Below, one piece after another: positions 34,413 through 47,191 of a stretch of 64,000 nt of DNA. Numbering within the stretch: the first letter of the stretch is position 1; each line of letters opens with the position of its first letter. Made by a program: the position numbers and the translations under genes. The stretch comes from Tenebrio molitor (lineage: Eukaryota > Arthropoda > Insecta > Coleoptera > Tenebrionidae), in assembly GCF_963966145.1 (NCBI RefSeq), contig NC_091047.1:11532001-11596000 (forward strand), read 5' to 3'. A model generated the notes under the pieces. It had not been told where the DNA came from. It did not search any database and saw nothing but the letters and a program-made list of their open reading frames with translations.

Positions 34413-36970
34413 AATACAAATACGCAATAATTCAATCATAAAAGTATATTTTGCGTACGTTTTCTTTCACAACAATTAAAGAAGAACCAGATTTTGCCCA
34501 TCCGCCACATTCTACAAAGGAGTACTAGAATAAGTGCCCCAACATAATAAGACACAATTTAGCTGATGCATAATATGTTTTGTTGTCTTATTGTCCGTAA
34601 ATCTGGTCGACAATTTAACAGTAATAAAAAACATTATTTGGGTAACAGCACCAGTGCAGTGTGGGGAATTTGCTTCACATAATTACATATTTATTTACTC
34701 GTTATTATTTGACGGCAATATCCTTAATGATGACGTTCAGCCTGAATACCGGCCAACTAACAGGTCATTGGTAGGTCCCAATAATAATAATACTGCGGCT
34801 CCACCGATACCATAATTCGATTAGTGCAGTTTAGCAATGTAGTGAGTGGGTAGTGTTTAGATGGGTGACCGCTGGGGAAAACCGTATCAAGTACATACAT
34901 ATTGCCAATAGTTAAAAAAAAAAGGAAATCACCACAGATTCTTTTTTCCCAAAAACAAACTTGAAACATAGATAAAATAGGAACATCATCGTTGACACAG
35001 CACAATTCCAATTTTGTAAAGATACTCGTACAACATCACATTACATTGCACATGCTAAAATGAAAACATCTGCCCATTTGTAAATCATGCAATCCACTCT
35101 CAAAATATTTGCATATCCGATTACAGATTTGTGTAAAACCTTTCACTTCGGCAACACAATCTGGGCCTTCTTCTCACTGTCTCGCACCTTCTTGATTATA
35201 CAATTCTGAATCAACTCCAATATAAAATTATGAACTTTAATGTATTCATCATCATCATACAAATGTAGTAACAAACACGTAGAATGCTGCCGTCTCCATA
35301 AGATACCATAATTTATTCCGAAAAGTGATTATTACGCAGTGAAACAGTTAACATCATACGGTAAACTCATCACCCAAGAATTAACAAGAATCCACTGCCG
35401 ACGTTCTCGAACCTATCATTCGAAAGACTCCAGGCTTTCGGCTCCTGTGTCAGCGTGAGTAAGGTGAGATGCAGGTGCAGCACAGCCACTAGAAGTCTCT
35501 CCAAACATGAAGCATCATCTGCACGCGGCATAGAATGTGTTCCAACTGTGTTAGTGATCATCCGTATTGATAATGTGTTGTGTAATGTTCAAGCTCATTG
35601 GCAACTCTAATTTCCAAGTGTGTTACTCTGGATGGAACTCCGACCACATCGTATTTCATTTTCACGCGATTTCCTAGACTTCACGTGGAAAGTGAGAACC
35701 TGTAATATTCCGAGCTTATGGCTAGTACGACTCCTAACAACTTATAATTCATGTCAGTAATTTCACGGTGCTACACCATCGCTTAAACGTAATATTTCTT
35801 GTATGGTCATTATCACTGAAGTAGCGAGACTGCTCGACATCGAAAGGCAGCATACCTTGAGTAGAACTTTCTGTGCTTTTGCTTATCTCGATCGGCTGGT
35901 CGTGCAATCCTCATGATCGATTAACTTTGTGCTGTACTTGAAAATGTGAAAGCTCCCGAAAGTAATAAAATTTAAAAAAACACTCGTAACCCAAGAGTTC
36001 TACAGTTTTGCAGTACAAAAGAATATAAAACATTAAATTATGAGATAATTACTGATCACTAAGTGGGTACATAGGATTTGTAATTTGAACGAGCGTTATA
36101 ACACAGAGATAAATCAGTTGAATACATTCTAGCCAGCCGCCTTTACACAATAATAGACCAAAATAAAAAAAGACCTCGTTAGTTATCACTTTATTTTTAA
36201 GAGGGGCAAAAGAAGAGCGGAAGATGCTTAAAATTAAAGGTCCCGGCTAGCAGACTTCTGACTGACAACACCATCTGTTAGACATAGATTTCGCGAACAT
36301 CATAGAAAGCATCAAATACCGATGTTGAAGTGATGAAAGTGCAAAAAAATTAAATTTTAAAAACAAATAAGAAAGTGTCGGTTTAATCAATTTTCAGAAA
36401 ATACTCGTATGCTCTTCAATTATTTCAAAATAATTTACTTTGAACCAATAAAACAACCCTCACTCTGAAGTACATTTCTTTTTGTTAATACAGATTTTTC
36501 TGATTAAAAAAAAACATCTCATTAAATAGGGACTCGTATCTAATGAGACGATAATCAGCATATTTATGGGGTATATTTAACATAACAAGAAATGTTTATT
36601 TCTATTAGTTTTAGTTATGTTAATTCAATGTTAACTAGTACCCAATCACCACACTTAGTTTCAATGAAACTTGGTTTTTAAGAGGAAACTTAAATGCATT
36701 GAATGTTTTTTTTAAACAAACAAATCTCCATTAAAAATAAAATTTTGATCAAAATTGCATCTCCAACAGAAATGAGATTAAACATTTTTAAAAATTTGAG
36801 GTACGCATAAGGTAGCATTTAACACGCGCAGAAATTTAAGGATGGTTGGATAATAACATATATTGTGACGTGTGGTTTAACGGCAGTTACGAATTACTGG
36901 TTGTGGTTTATGTTTTAGAGACAATCGTGCAGAACACCACAGGGCAAGAATGTTCGGCAAGGAATGGAAC
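34413..36970. other. No gene seen
   Basis: A moderate G+C rise at 35380-35560 has only a 63-codon frame. Nothing recognised. Confidence 0.45.
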
Positions 36971-36973
36971 ATT

Positions 36974-37158
36974 CTGAACTTTGACATTCAAATCTGCTGA
37001 CATTTGCAATAAAATGAGACAAATTAACTACAAGGAGTAAATTGTCCGTTACAATATAACAAGTGGTATCATCTATGGATATCAACGAGTGAAAGAGAAT
37101 TGCAGATTCAACGAATTCGTAGCGAATTGGACGCGCTGCTCCGGTTTCACGAGTCATA
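36974..37158 (-). repeat. Dispersed repeat family, copy 1
   Basis: On the minus strand it reads GACTCGTGAAACCGGAGCAG ... CTTTCACTCGTTGATATC ... CATTTTATTGCAAATGTCAG ... TGAATGTCAAAGTTCA. It matches 40210-40382 along nearly its whole length in inverted orientation, and 43749-43822 over its two ends. No terminal inverted repeats or coding frame were identified, so the class is unknown. Confidence 0.75.
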
Positions 37159-37159
37159 T

Positions 37160-40100
37160 CTTATTAGCAGCAGTACGTAGCCGTCAAATTAAATTTCATT
37201 ACCGTTGGAACCAGACCAAATTAAGGTGATAGGTTTTTTTGTTTTATATTATTGCTGCGATCTTCTCTTACTACCCTATTTCAGCCGATTAAAATGGGAC
37301 CTTGAAAATGCCATCAGTAAGAATTTTTTCTGTCGATCCGTTCACTTGAAGAGACCTCAAGTTATTAATAAGCTAGTCTGGTTCTATAAATGTAATTAAC
37401 AATTAAACTGAATTTGATGGGAAATGTGTCTGATCGCCTTGAATGACAAGCTCCAATCACCAGTCTTATTTCCAATGTTCAGGTTGTTCACTTGGTGAAG
37501 ATACGTTGAACACGAAAAAAACCAAAATAGAAGACTTCGTTTAATACTTTTGAAACGATTAATTTCATATTTAAATGAGTAATTTTTATTACATTACTTG
37601 TTATTAAAAATAATTCGAACATTTGTAAGCTCTATCTTAGCTCGACGGTAAAGTTGTAGATTTTTATCAACAATGTAATAAAGCGCAACCAACGACTTTT
37701 TATTTTGTATCTCTCTTCTTCACACTTTAATCAACTTGTGTTCCATATCGTAATTTAAGATAATCCTCCCGCTGTAAAATCGCTAGATTCCTGCACCGGA
37801 TCAAGTCGATTGGCAGAGATAACATTAAACTGATTTCTGAATATATTTAAATCATTAACATTGCTATCATCCAATTCGAGACAGTTTCAATTGATATCCT
37901 ACTAACGCACGTTGAAACATACATATTTAATCCAGCGTGGTGTTTATGGGTGTATTTTATTACTAAAATTTTATAGGATCAATAATATTCAAGCAATTTC
38001 TAACATAACGGTATATTGTATTATGAATATCAAATTAAACATATTGACATAAAATTTTTATGAGCATATCTTTTTTGCTATTGTAAAAAATCAAATTAAA
38101 CCAAGCATAAAAATTTAAAAGCACACCCTTAAACAATTGATTCGTTTTTTATAACACACGCAAAGTTATCGATTGCCCGAATGTAATCATTCTGTTATAG
38201 AGCCAAACCGCCTCTGCCCATGAAGTATTACCACAAATTATTCAAAAAAAATTATCAAACAAGTCCCACGCAAATTGTTCCTTGCCGCTTTCAAACAACA
38301 CGACACCACTAAACTATGCAGTTTTGATGTAAGATTTTATACGGTAGTTATAATAAACATTTTTTGCAAAAAAGTTATCTCAACCGCAAGGTGAATCAAC
38401 AACTATTCTTCTCCGTTTGTTTCATCTTCATCATATGCACTAGAAAAATTAAAGGATAAGATCTCACTACTATTAGGAAATTTTTAAAACTTAAACCTAG
38501 CGTGATAGTTTACTTAGTAACATCTTTTAAAACATGAGTAAAACTCATTCCAAAAACTTTCAGTAGATGATATCATTAAGAGTAAAAGTGAGTCTTTTTG
38601 TCCAGAGATTGAAGACGAGGTTGGCAAATGGGCGAAAAGTACCATACATGGTAACCTTTGAAATGATCCTCATGTAATATCTGTAAGATCAGTAATTTCC
38701 GATGTCGTGACACTGTTTAGTCGAAAGGTTATAAATGACTGAATCCTTGCTTCAACTATTCATACGACACATTGCACTTCTTATTCTGCGTAGCATTAAC
38801 ACTTAGAAACTTAACCCTAACACGATAAGATTTTATAGTTTCCCGTTGTTATAACAAGTAAAAATGAACCCATCTCACTTTCATGGTAAACCTTATGTGG
38901 GAATTACGTTGATAAAGTTATTCGAATTCTTAAACGCCACACTATTGGCACCTAATAAAATTTTATAGCTGCCCGCAAATAAGTGGTGTCACAAAGACAC
39001 CAAAACATTACAGAACATGACAGTTTCATCAGGTGCAAGATTCCACTGATGCCAACAAGTCGAAACACGCTCTGCAGTGCAGTAGCATCAAAAATTATTT
39101 AAGAAAAAGACAAGACAATCTAGTTGTGACATTAATTACACTGTTATAATAAAATTCCTATTCTAACAACAAAATGATTTAATCATCACCCAAAGCTTTT
39201 GTAAACTAAACTAAACAATTTAATAAATTACTACGTAGGAACAATTAAAACCACAAATTTTGCATATTTAAAATTATGCAATTTATCTGCACGTTGTTAC
39301 ACTTCTGTCAAAAGGAAACAGGAAGAAACCGTTGTATTGAGATAACAATTACACAACGTAATTGATTGCCCAATCTGTGCTTTTTCCCGTTAATTTCACC
39401 GGAGCTTCCATTCATTTCATTTATCAAGATTGCCTTGCAAGTGGAATTCCAACACTTTTTAATTGTTTTAAAACTGTCATGTCGTTTGACCACATCCCAC
39501 TCGGGTGATGTGTTAAAATCGCGATTATTACGTATCAGCGATTTCCTACAAATTATCACAATTACAATCAATAATGCACAACATTAAAAAAGCCGAAAAA
39601 CCAGACAAAACAGTTTACAAAACCCGTTCGGAAAACAAATGGAGCTTATAAATTTCACTTAAACACAATGTTCGCACAATCATGATCAACCTTCATGCTT
39701 TTTTAAAACAGACAATTATAACTTACTGCAACAACTTTCACGTGAGCATACCACGTAGTATCCATCCATTAAGATTCCCATTTTAAATGCTGCAAAATGA
39801 CCAGCAAACTTCCTAATAATAATTATCGAAAGAAACTGTGACACTGTTATTTTATTACATTTAAGAAGGCAAGTGTGTTCATAAAATATGTAAATACATT
39901 GCGTCTATACCACGTGAATATCTGGATGTATAACATTTCAAAACAATTTATGCAAGTCGTCATTGTTAGAGAGACATAAAATGTATGACACAAATAATCA
40001 ACAATAAAACAAGTTTCAATGGAAACTACTTTATATGTATTGCTAAAAATAGGTATAAAGGACTTACGGTAGTTAACTTTTGCTTATTAACTGAAAAATT

Positions 40101-40205
40101 TTCTTACTTTATTTTAATTTTCAATAAACTAAAACTAAAAGAAAACAAGTGCATGTCAGAAGCAAAGAGTAATATGTAAAAATAAATAATTAAATAAATA
40201 GATAA
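37160..40205. other. No confident gene
   Basis: AT-rich. Opposing frames at 39308-39587 overlap each other and show no domain. Confidence 0.45.
38570..38645 (+). repeat. Dispersed repeat, copy 2 (shorter)
   Basis: Matches 29355-29470 (TATCATTAAGAGTAAAAGTG, GAGTCTTTTTGT, GGCAAATGGGCGAAAA) but lacks about 25 bases of the core, so its hairpin is reduced. Confidence 0.65.
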
Positions 40206-40209
40206 TAAA

Positions 40210-40382
40210 CCGACTCGTGAAACCAGAGCAGCGCATTCGATTCGTCCTACTCTTTGGATCTGCAGTTCTCTTTCACTTGTTGACATCATTGATAATAATT
40301 ATACCACTGATAATTTACTTCTAGTAGTTAATTTGTCTCATTTTATTGCAAATGTCAGCAGATTTGAATGTCAAAGTTCAGC
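40210..40382 (+). repeat. Dispersed repeat family, copy 2
   Basis: Plus-strand match to the minus strand of 36974-37158, with GACTCGTGAAACCAGAGCAG, TTCTCTTTCACTTGTTGA and TGCAAATGTCAGCAGATTTG. About 80 percent alike by eye, with small gaps. Confidence 0.75.
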
Positions 40383-40522
40383 GAAATGGAGTTCCCTAGG
40401 ATAAATATTTTAAATTCCTTTAAACAGAGTTCTGATACATTCGTGGGTCGTCATTTTAGCATAAATAATTTATAAAATAAACTTATTGTCACGTAATAAA
40501 TAAGACTTACTAGCTACGTATA

Positions 40523-40934
40523 CAGGGTGTATCGTAAATACGTGTGTTAACTTTGACCAGAGAAAGAACTCGCTAATTCATTAAACTTTCCTCTATAACA
40601 TTTTTACGAAAAAGCATTACAAATTGATTTAAAATTTGGAATAAATTAGTCATCAAAGTGTATACCTGCCTGTGGGTAACGGGCGAAAATTTTCTGTTGT
40701 GATAAAAACGGAGCCTTGTCAAAAAGTTACATTGTTATAATTAAATTAAAATTTTCATGGTTACAAAAAATTGCGCCTAGTTAATCACCCAAAACGGCTC
40801 ATTTGGTAAAAATTGGGGGCCAACAATTTTGGAATACTTTTGCGAATTTTGCAAAATGTTACAGAGAAAAGTTTCATAAATTGGCGAGTTCTTTCACTGG
40901 CTGAAATTAACACACGTATTTCAGATACAGCCTG
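40523..40934. mobile_element. 412-bp TA-flanked MITE (CAGGGTGTATCGTAAATACG ends)
   Basis: Left end CAGGGTGTATCGTAAATACG...GTTAAC...AGAAAGAACTCGC is mirrored by GCGAGTTCTTTCACTGG...TTAACACACGTATTTCAGATACAGCCTG. TA lies on both sides. A 60-codon frame at the right end is chance. Confidence 0.88.
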
Positions 40935-40935
40935 T

Positions 40936-43900
40936 ATATACGAAATAAATAGATTCGAAAGATTTCAATTGAACACAACGTTGTGTTCATTGTAGCTCGG
41001 ATTTAATCTAAAGGCGTGAGAAAAATGTCCCTAGACTAAATATAAGTGTTGGTAGAAGGTGGTTTATCTCGATCGCATTGAATTCATAAAGCATAAATAT
41101 TTGTTTAACAAAAAGCCGCCTAGTGTAAGATTTCTTAAAATGTCAATATCAACCGTCCCACTTAGTGTGCGTTTGCGAACATGAAACCCTACGTACAGTA
41201 GCAGTAGCTCAATTACATTTTTTTCAGATCAGCAGTAACTACTTAGAGCCACCGGATTTTTCTGATCTCGCTGAAGGCCACAGAGAAATTACTGTCTTGA
41301 GTCTGTCGGTGTGTTAAGAGCGCTAAAATTATTATAAAATATCATTGCATTCATAATTACGGAGCAATTTAGCAGGTGACCACCCAATCAATAAAATCAA
41401 TAAAAACATCACCCTCATGGGGAAAAATACAGACTGGTAAAAAATTTTCGAGAGGCGTATCCACTAACCCCCATCTCTGTCATAAAGACACCGATTTTGA
41501 TTAATATCATCGATGTTTCATGACTTTTGTATTAAGTCCGCCGCCCAAGTTGTACTGTTACTTGGCAGAATTATTTATTAACGTCACTCCACAGCCCAGA
41601 GCAAAACACCGATTGCTCATTTCCTACATTATAAAAGCAGATAAAAAACGAAGACAGAGTTTTTTAGAAAATCGACTTGATGCAGATTATGTCTAATAAC
41701 ATTACATATTCAAAAGCTTCTTAACGAACGCACATCACGCACGCACGTCCATGCTTGCAAAGATACATATAACGTAAAATCTTAAAAACAAAACGATGTC
41801 ATTACTACAATTAATAAGCATTAAACTCATTAAAATCCACATAAGTAGATGTATACGCAACTGCTCCTTTAGAAGAAACGCACACGTAAAAGAGTAAGCT
41901 ATAATTTACTTGGATTTCTCCAGAAGAACTGTGAGTAGAATATAGAAGACAATAGACCAAAATATATGAGGAAAACAAACGGTTTCCTGGTCTTGCTACA
42001 GAAGAAAAGTGCGTAGTGTGAAGGGACCTTAATATCAATGTCCGAACTTATATCCGTGAAAATCGATTTATAACTTTGTTTAAAAAAAAAGAAGTCTGAC
42101 TACAATTATTATTTAAAGTCGGCGTTCGTGTTTTATGTATTCTGTAACTTATTATTAATGCCACAGGAATTGTTTCATTTAAAAATTTATGGAGCAACTG
42201 ACATTTTAGCGATTTTCAAAAAACCTGCGTGATATTCATCCCGCACGGCAATAAAAATAATCGCACAAATATAATATGATGAAATTCAATACAAAATGTT
42301 TTTCTTAAGACCAACCAACGGTATTAAACTTCACGCTGTTTATTAAACTTTATCCAAAATAAAATTATTGCTATTGTGTAATTCTTCAATCAAATTACGT
42401 TTGATTGACAGAATGACAGCAACGTACAAATGCAAATTTTATAGCGACTGTTGCCCACACGGAACAGAAGATAAAAAGTTACAAACCTAGACCTGATAAT
42501 TACAATTACAAGATAAGCGATCTTGTAGATCTTTTGAGTAGAGTTTGCAACCATTTAGTGCTAAAAACTCAAAGCGGCCAATTAAAAGAGAACTAATTAC
42601 CAAAATTAAAGACAATTATGTTTTCTAGGATTGTAACTTGTGTAACTTTAAATACAGTAACTGTCCCACGAAAATAAAATTAACAATCAGGGCATTGGGG
42701 TACAAATGCAAATAAACACAATTAGAGCTATTAGACCATAATTATAAATCAATTGACACTTAATTGCACCTTTCAGCATGATTCCTGTAAATTAGTAATT
42801 TCAGTAAATCTGTCAACAGAGTGACATACTTCTGTAAAATGTTTACTTTCAGAAGACAAAAACTTGGCCAACTTGCCCTCTTGATCTTGAACATAAAAAA
42901 AATCTTCAACATAAATCTTTCTACACAGCTTCTTGTTTAGCGAAGACAGAATGTTGCACCACAACACAATTTAAATGTAATTAATTACGAAGATAAAGTG
43001 GAGCAATTAGACCAGTTTCCCGATTATCTTCACCAATTAAAGAGGATTAATTTAAATACCTGCACGTTCTGATTAATTCTGTGATAGCCACATAATAATG
43101 TCTTATTGCCGAAATAATAAAATTGTAAAGTGAGTCTAATTGAAGTTCTCAACGCGTTGCAATTATAGAAGAATCATGACATCTTAACACTAATGCAATC
43201 CTGCAAGTCTGTCCAATGTTTCAGTCGGCAACTGTAAGGAGGAGTAGAATCACTTAGCTACTTTGCAACAGTCGTCCAGCAGCTAGACAGCTCATTACAG
43301 TGATGCAACTTTAATTCCAAATTTCACTATTTGGATTTTGTTCATATTCACCATGTTGCAAAGAACAAATAGGAATAAAAGAAGAAAAGAACTGTTTTGC
43401 AAGTTTTATTATCAAAACAAAAATGTCTCCATGTACTCTAAATGGCAAGGTAGACTAAGTGGTGGCCACAAAAATGACCAATTGGTGATAAAATACGTTC
43501 TGATACGTTGATGTAACAGCCCATAATAAAATGTGTTCACAGTAGCTTTGTATGTATGTACATATTGTGTATGCAAATTTTGCTGTGCGTTCCCCACAGA
43601 GAATATAATTCATGTGTCACATGTCCCTTTTCAGATATTCTAATTGGCTGAAATGGGGTAGTAAGAGGTTATCACAGCGATTATATAAAACAAAGAAACT
43701 ATCGTATGTTTGTTCAAATTGCGCGATTTTAAAAACCTCGAAAACAACGATATGACTCGTAAAACCGGAGCAACACTTTAAATGATTCAGTATAGGACCA
43801 TAATTACACCACTTGTTATATTATGTGTAGTTAAAAATTCAGCAATCAGTTAATGTTTATCGAAAATCTGGGTCAACGAATAACTGACGATTTTAATCAA

Positions 43901-46160
43901 TGTGACAACATCTAGACAAATAGTAATAGAATTCAATTCATTTATGTGCATAATGAAAGTGATCACCAATTACACTCCAATCAATTACCACATTAAAATT
44001 AAAATATGGGTGAATCATCACGTTTCGTTAAAATGACGCACAAATCATAGTTACCAGAATTTACGACCATCGAAAACTTGTTTTCGCCAACAAAAAGAAA
44101 AGAAACGGCAATTTCAAGGTACTATTAACTGATTAAAAGATGGTTACGGGGATGATCATAAATATTAAATTCATACTCCTTACAAATTTCGTCAGATAAA
44201 GCTCCGGTTGATTTTCACCGTGACTGTACAAAGCGGTACTAAATCTCTTAAAGCAGCTACCACCTCACACGAGCTTGATTTATGGCAAAAAAATGCATAT
44301 CTTCTAACCTGATAGTATCCGCGTTCGGTGTGCTACAACTTTTTCAACAAATTATTGCAATCAGTGTGCAGGCGTAATAATGGGTTGCATCTAAATGGTC
44401 CTCGCTTTAGCTACACAACTAGAAAAAAAAGTAAATTATGAACCTAGACAGGTTTATTTAATGCAAAAAGGCCATTGGATTTGAACCTACATAAATAGGT
44501 CACTTGATAGTCTTTGGGTTTTGCTTTAATATAACAACACGTCTTTAAATTATAAGTTGCTATGTATTTCCTACTGGTATTTTATCTTTCACTTTTTAAA
44601 TGAAATGTATTTAACTAGTTGCAATAACTGCACAAGATAAGTATAATTTGAATGGAAAAATCTACTTGGTGCAACAGATAAGGCCAAAATGATACTAAAT
44701 GATGTAACCATTTATTTATTTAGTTTAGAATCTTTTAAACTATTTATATCAACATGCTTCTGATTAAGATGATACATTTTGGAAAAAGGCGGATAACAGA
44801 AAGTTTATCAGAAAAGTAAAACAATTTAACACTTCCTCATGAACCATATCTCGAGTTGTTTTTTGTTTGGGGTTATTGAATTATCTGTAATATACAATAT
44901 TATGCAATAATCAAAGTAACAGAAATTTGCATTTATGGAAACGCTATGAAAGATTAAAAGTAATTAAAGTTAAAGACGTTTTTAAACAAATAATATATGT
45001 GTTTTAAAATCTACGCTCCTCTTTAATCTGCTGAAATCCGAACATAAAACATAATGCAGAAGTTTTTTTTAAATCTACGTCAACAATTCCATTGGAGTAA
45101 ATTTGATATTAGATATGTATTTTTTTACCATTAGATTTTCAATAGACCAAATTGGGTTCTCTATTCAGCTCCCAGAAAAGACATTTCCAAAATATGTATT
45201 GGAGTAACGCTCTACTCACCAGATCTAGTCCCAAGTGGTTACTGTTTATACCCGAATTTAAAACACCACCTACGTATACTGATATTCGAACAATGAAACT
45301 ATGATAATAGGAGTTAAATGAGTGACTTAGACATAAACATTTTTTTTGTGCGAGAGCATTAAACCAGTTCTATCGTTACACCAAATGTATTTTTCTGCTA
45401 TGCCTTGAACAATAAAGCGATGGAACCACCCTCGTTCTTATTACAAATAATTTTAAATTCGTTTTTTATTAGTTAACTGACTGCAATCGTTTTAATACTT
45501 ACATCAAAAATAGAAATGTTTCATTAAGAGCGGGAATAATAATTCGGTTACCAAAACGATAAATAAAATCGTAAACCAGTGGCAGCGACGTCGAATTAGT
45601 TTAATCTGAGCTTAAACCTAAAAAGCTTAAATTCCAAAGAGTACAATCTTTTACGACGAGACAAAATAACACTGTAATGCATCTCTAGCTATAAAATTTA
45701 TAAATCGATATCGGTATTTGGTTTTTGAGAAGACGTTTATTCATAAACAAGACATGAATAAAACGGAATGAACCAATTGAACCAATTCAGAAATGCTTCA
45801 ATTATTCACGTAGTATTTATTGTGTAAACATGTAGGTGTGCAGAATATTTCGAATGATTTTTAACAGAAAAAGATAAAAATTCTAGACGTGTTTCATTCA
45901 CTTTTATAACCAACAGTAAGTTCGATATGCTGCTGGTTTTTTTTTTAAATCAATAAATCTTTAAGGCTCATTTATTGTGAAAATGATAACGTTTTAATTT
46001 CACAGTATAATTTATTTTTATTTTATTAATTTATTTAAACAAATTAAAGCAAAGCTTATAAAAGTAGTCCCACTAAAAAGTATCAGGTTTCGTCGAAAAA
46101 AAAGTCAGGGCACTTACAAATCGGTACTGGAACGAAATTGATTACTTTACACCTTGAAAT
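40936..46160. other. No gene seen
   Basis: Long AT-rich stretch. Apart from repeat copy 3 at 43749-43822, I see no coding region, MITE or hairpin. Confidence 0.45.
43749..43822 (+). repeat. Dispersed repeat family, copy 3 (internal deletion)
   Basis: Retains ATATGACTCGTAAAACCGGA and ACACCACTTGTTATATT of copy 1 but lacks about 50 bases between them and everything beyond. Confidence 0.6.
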
Positions 46161-46162
46161 GT

Positions 46163-46300
46163 AATAGTATATTTCAAACCAAGGTAAGAAAGTGGTTTCT
46201 TGCAGACCGCAGGCAAAGATTATAAACCGAGTCGTAGATGAGGTTTGTAAGTGCCTAAGGTCTGCAAGGACACTTTCTTAACAAGGTTTGAATACAATTT
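46163..46300. repeat. Foldback hairpin, AATAGTATATTTCAA end
   Basis: Left end AATAGTATATTTCAAACCAAGG, then TAAGAAAGTGG...TTGCAGACCG, pairs with GGTCTGCAAGGACACTTTCTTAACAAGGTTTGAATAC. A related arm (CTTACCTTAGCGAGAAAG, then the mirror of CCCTACCGG) recurs at 46636-46715, so a larger duplicated foldback may span 46163-46725. Confidence 0.75.
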
Positions 46301-46977
46301 TTTTCCCTACCGGCACAACTTTGTTGAAAAAAGTAAAAAAAGATGGTTATATTCGTGATTAAAATGAAAATTTTGAGAACTGAATAGTAGGCTGTGTTAT
46401 TTGTTTAATTAACTTGTCATCGCATTTGAAGATTTGAGGTTTGTTCGAAAATTTGATATAAACAGGGTAAAGTAATCTACCTACCTAGCTTATCTGTTTA
46501 TTTTCCAGATTATATGATTGACCTACCAACTTACTTCATTGAATTGGCTTTCATTTATCAATAACTTATTTCACTTTTGACACTTTTGACATTTGTATTT
46601 TGGTACAGTTTTACCATAAACATTTCATGATTAACTTTCTTACCTTAGCGAGAAAGTTGAATTTTCTCACCTCAAATGAGGTATCCACAGCCCACATTTC
46701 TAACCGGTAGGGAGAAAAATAATTTGCACATATTAATGACATATCTGAATATAAACTGGAAGGCAAACCATCAAATAAATCCGTCACTTTGCATCACAAT
46801 TTAATAGCAACAACGCATAATTATGTAGTACTAAGGTTTTCTTCATTAGACATTTAATTAATATAACCCACATACCTATGGTACAAGAAAAACTTTTTTG
46901 GGGCAAAGTTTGACTTTAAGATTCAAAACGTCATTCTTTGGACTTTCTCTGATATAATTTTACATACACATTTTTGC

Positions 46978-47190
46978 ATCGGGTGTTCAGTTTTATTCAA
47001 ATTTATCCTCAAAGTAGGCGTTAAGTGTCGATTGTGAACCCACCACGCATTACAGATCACGGATCAGCTGTTTAAATCTAACCTCACTGTTTGCGTTGTT
47101 TGTGTTTTTACTCTGCAGACTGACGAGTGTTGCGTTCACAATCGACTCTTCAACGCCAACTTTGAGGATAAATTTAAATGAACAACCGAT
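46978..47190 (+). mobile_element. 213-bp MITE with ~60-bp inverted ends (ATCGGGTGTTCA)
   Basis: Left arm ATCGGGTGTTCA...TTTATCCTCAAAGTAGGCGT...TCGATTGTGAAC is mirrored by the right arm GTTCACAATCGACTC...CGCCAACTTTGAGGATAAAT...TGAACAACCGAT. The interior has no open frame. The target duplication is unclear; AT lies on both sides at best. Confidence 0.82.
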
Positions 47191-47191
47191 A

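Noticed and set aside
39308..39587. Opposing frames of 87 and 73 codons
   Set aside because: Mutual antisense, no domain, no splice or repeat context.
44471..44490. GGATTTGAACC, like the T-arm of a tRNA on the minus strand
   Set aside because: The surrounding bases do not make a T stem, acceptor stem or anticodon arm.
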